A stretch of 16,170 nt of DNA. Origin: an uncultured Eubacteriales bacterium (lineage in GTDB: Bacteria > Bacillota > Clostridia > Oscillospirales > CAG-272). The first letter of the stretch is position 1; each line of letters opens with the position of its first letter. The stretch is taken from NCBI GenBank assembly GCA_934417455.1, contig CAKRWK010000003.1:1-16170 (forward strand), in the 5' to 3' direction. The position numbers and the translations under genes are program-made. Of the stretch, positions 14,409 to 16,170 are shown in pieces. A model generated the notes under the pieces. The model saw only the letters and a list, made by a program, of their open reading frames with translations, was not told where the DNA came from and searched no databases.

Positions 14409-15209
14409 TCAATCTTTCTTTGCAATTCCCGTATTTTCCGACGGTTTGTCCGCATGAAAGAGCGTACCGCGGAAATCTCCGTCGACAATGTCGTAAAGAA
14501 TGCGCGGGTCCTTGCCGTTGGCAATGGCCATATCGCATCCGCCCGACAGGCAAAGGTCGGCGGCGTTCAGTTTGGTCACCATGCCGCCCGTGCCGAGGTG
14601 TCCCGCCGAGTCTCCGGCCAGCGCGCGGATGTCGGGCGTCAGGGCAGTGACGTTCTTTATCAGGGTGGCCGTCGGCACTTTATGCGGGTCGGCGGTGAAA
14701 AGACCGTCAATGTCCGAGAGAAGAATCAGAAGGTCGGCACGCACGCTGACAGCCACCAGTGCCGACAGCGTATCGTTGTCTCCGACGCGGATTTCGTCGG
14801 TGGCAATCGTGTCGTTTTCATTGATGACGGGCAGAACGCCGAGTTCGAGAAGGCGGTGCATGGTCTGCGTGAAATTTTCGTGCCGGTCTTCGTGAGAGAA
14901 GTCCGAACCTGTCAGAAGAATCTGCGCCACGGTATGGTGATATTCGCCGAACAGCCTGTCATATGTATACATCAGTTCGCACTGTCCGACGGCGGCGGCC
15001 GCCTGCTTTGTCGGAATATCGGCCGGCCGGCAGGGTAGGGACAATTTTCCGATGCCCATGGCAATGGCACCGCTGGACACGAGGATGATTTCGTGTCCCA
15101 TGTTCTTGATGTCGCTGACGGTGCGGCAGAGTGCTTCCGTGCGGCGGATGTTCAGTCTCCCCGACGCATGTGTCAAAGTGGAGGTTCCGATTTTTATGAC
15201 AATTCTCAT
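14409..15209 (-). CDS. proB: Glutamate 5-kinase without PUA domain
   Basis: ProB phosphorylates glutamate to the unstable gamma-glutamyl phosphate, which is handed to ProA; it is normally the proline-feedback-inhibited step. The 266-residue protein consists only of the amino-acid kinase domain. Motifs are VIKIGTSTL (4-12), [13 protein letters not shown] (42-54), [29 protein letters not shown] (127-146), [13 protein letters not shown] and [12 protein letters not shown] (about 204-215). The C-terminal PUA domain of E. coli and B. subtilis ProB is absent. Short versions occur naturally in other Bacillota, so this is not a truncation. The start at 15209 overlaps the rimI stop as ATGA, with only a weak purine-rich ribosome binding site, suggesting translational coupling. 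Confidence 0.95.
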   Translation of the reverse strand: MRIVIKIGTSTLTHASGRLNIRRTEALCRTVSDIKNMGHEIILVSSGAIAMGIGKLSLPCRPADIPTKQAAAAVGQCELMYTYDRLFGEYHHTVAQILLTGSDFSHEDRHENFTQTMHRLLELGVLPVINENDTIATDEIRVGDNDTLSALVAVSVRADLLILLSDIDGLFTADPHKVPTATLIKNVTALTPDIRALAGDSAGHLGTGGMVTKLNAADLCLSGGCDMAIANGKDPRILYDIVDGDFRGTLFHADKPSENTGIAKKD

Positions 15210-15658
15210 GTGATGCTCTTTCTTTCGGTTTCATGTTTCGTGCGCGCCATGCATACGGCGTCGTCAACGGGATTTCTGTAATAGTTTTTTCTGCGGCCGC
15301 ATACCGAAAAGCCGAAGGCACGGTACAGAGCCAGTGCCGCCGCATTTTCCGAGCGGACTTCAAGAAATACGCGCTCGGGCGCCTCCGCTCCGCAGAGAAA
15401 GGCCGAGAGCAGGGCATGTCCGATGCCTTGCCGCCGTTTTTCCGGCACCGTTGCAACCCGAAGGATTTCACCTTCTCCCGCAATGACGGATGCGATAAGA
15501 TATCCGCAGACATCGCCGTTGTCCCGTGCCGTCCAAAGACGGATGTGGGGCATGGCAAGCATGTCCGCCAACGTTTCCTCGCTCCACGGGTCGCCGCCGA
15601 AACAGGCGCGTTCGACGGCGGCCGTCTCTGCGGCCGTACCGCCGCTCAGGACAGTCAT
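15206..15658 (-). CDS. rimI: Ribosomal protein S18 alanine N-acetyltransferase-like GNAT
   Basis: This 150-residue GNAT protein looks like RimI, which acetylates the N-terminal alanine of S18 and, in some bacteria, other proteins using acetyl-CoA. The N-terminal acceptor-binding part includes ERACFGGDPWSEETL (16-30), typical of RimI. The acetyl-CoA pyrophosphate loop is RVATVPEKRRQGIGHALL (67-84). FLEVRSENAAALALYRAFGF (98-117) supplies E100 and Y112, matching the RimI catalytic Glu and Tyr. The ATG at 15658 overlaps the nrnA stop as ATGA and has GGAG 8 nt upstream. RimI commonly neighbours tsaB and tsaD; here proBAC lies between rimI and tsaD. Another GNAT specificity cannot be excluded. Confidence 0.9.
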   Translation of the reverse strand: MTVLSGGTAAETAAVERACFGGDPWSEETLADMLAMPHIRLWTARDNGDVCGYLIASVIAGEGEILRVATVPEKRRQGIGHALLSAFLCGAEAPERVFLEVRSENAAALALYRAFGFSVCGRRKNYYRNPVDDAVCMARTKHETERKSIT

Positions 15659-16170
15659 GCGGGTTTCTCCGTTTTCCGTGCGGCATCGATTCCGACAAGG
15701 ATTTTTTCCGCCGCGGCCGCAGCATCTTCCGCCTGTACGTTACACCCGGCCGCGCGGATATGTCCGCCGCCGCCGAATGCCGCCGCGACGGCGGACACAT
15801 CGGTTCCCGTGCTGCGAAGGGACACGCGGAAGTCTGCGTCGTCCGTTTCCTTGACGGTGAAGGCCACCGCCGTTCCCGAGAGGGAACGCACGACGTCAAT
15901 GGCCGTCTCAAAATCGGAAAACGCAAGTCCCGCCGCCGCTCTTGCGGCCTTGTCTATGACAGCATAAGTTATATCCCCCCGCGTCCGCAGGGCACGGCCG
16001 ACAAGGCTTTCCGCCCGAATCTGCGGGAGAGGTTTTTCATCAAACAGACGCCGATCAATATCGGCATGGTCAAAGTCAAAAGCGAGGAGTCCGGCAACCG
16101 CCGCGTGCGTTTTGGCCGTCGCGTTGGAAAAACGGAATCCGCCCGTGTCGGAACTGACGGCGGCATAGAT
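15655..16170 (-). CDS. nrnA: DHH/DHHA1 phosphoesterase (NrnA-like), C-terminal 171 residues
   Basis: The frame is open from the right edge to the TGA at 15655 and lacks its start. It begins within the DHH domain (IYAAVSSDTGGFRFSNATAKT), where SDTGGFRFSNAT is the conserved motif IV of this family. It ends with a DHHA1 domain containing FGGGGHIRAAGC, the GGGH substrate-binding motif. NrnA-type enzymes degrade 2-5 nt RNAs and dephosphorylate pAp to AMP, and related proteins hydrolyse c-di-AMP or pApA. The missing N-terminal metal-binding motifs prevent a finer call, but the short spacing and absence of extra domains favour NrnA over GdpP. In Bacillota, nrnA often follows rbfA and precedes truB; here it is followed by rimI with an ATGA overlap. 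Confidence 0.88.
   Translation of the reverse strand: MYAAVSSDTGGFRFSNATAKTHAAVAGLLAFDFDHADIDRRLFDEKPLPQIRAESLVGRALRTRGDITYAVIDKAARAAAGLAFSDFETAIDVVRSLSGTAVAFTVKETDDADFRVSLRSTGTDVSAVAAAFGGGGHIRAAGCNVQAEDAAAAAEKILVGIDAARKTEKPA

Noticed and set aside
13151..14650. 499-residue plus-strand open frame antisense to proA and proB
   Set aside because: It lies opposite full-length ProA and part of ProB with intact motifs; its composition (Arg, His, Gly rich) is that of a shadow frame.
8736..14740. Repeated string around 8736 and 14724 (ATCAGAAGGTCG)
   Set aside because: The two copies encode the similar peptides DLLILDD in the DnaC-like ATPase and DLLILLSD in ProB; this is coincidental coding similarity, not a repeat element.
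1..16170. CRISPR arrays, insertion sequences, tRNA/rRNA genes, defence or phage modules
   Set aside because: No direct-repeat array, transposase or integrase motif, RNA cloverleaf or defence gene was seen; nearly all sequence is accounted for by housekeeping genes.

Overview
The window is a 16.2 kb piece of a fairly GC-rich Bacillota genome, most likely from the class Clostridia. The evidence is the long S12 form with the Bacillota-type N-terminal insertion, the DnaD/DnaC-like helicase-loading pair, the Rex redox repressor, LuxS, strong GGAGG ribosome binding sites and consensus sigma-A promoters. I cannot place it to genus. The content is almost entirely chromosomal housekeeping. I see no CRISPR array, transposase, integrase, phage gene, tRNA or rRNA.

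Region 1 (1-1406, minus strand) is the start of a str operon: rpsL (S12), rpsG (S7) and the first 60 codons of fusA (EF-G), which runs off the left edge. It has its own consensus promoter (1323-1351) and a leader of about 78 nt that contains a possible 7-codon ORF. A hairpin lies between rpsL and rpsG. S12 carries Arg at the position equivalent to E. coli Lys88, a substitution known to give streptomycin resistance elsewhere.

Region 2 (1362-3820) holds two divergent single-gene units. A family 2 glycosyltransferase (minus) ends at an intrinsic terminator just before the rpsL promoter. A DEDDh-type 3'-5' exonuclease with a C-terminal Cys cluster and basic tail (plus) ends at a strong bidirectional terminator. 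Both have near-perfect promoters in the 192 bp between them.

Region 3 (3833-16170, minus strand) is one long co-directional array of 14 genes, in transcription order: nrnA (partial), rimI, proB, proA, proC, tsaD, rex, a DnaD-domain gene, a dnaC/dnaI-like gene, dus, luxS, mtnN, an unrecognised 141-aa gene and a GH78-like gene. Four junctions are ATGA stop/start overlaps, and no gap exceeds 76 nt. I find no convincing internal promoter or terminator, so it may be one long transcript ending at 3785-3820. The functions are mixed: nanoRNA/pAp turnover, protein acetylation, proline synthesis from glutamate, tRNA t6A and dihydrouridine modification, NADH-responsive repression, replication helicase loading, and recycling of S-adenosylhomocysteine (MtnN then LuxS, releasing homocysteine and the AI-2 precursor).

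No clear new defence or mobile system is present. The points most worth a second look are the S12 Arg residue, the rpsL leader ORF, the GH78-like protein with a remodelled catalytic region beside an unknown gene, proBAC lying between rimI and tsaD with no tsaB visible, and tsaD starting at TTG behind two small hairpins.
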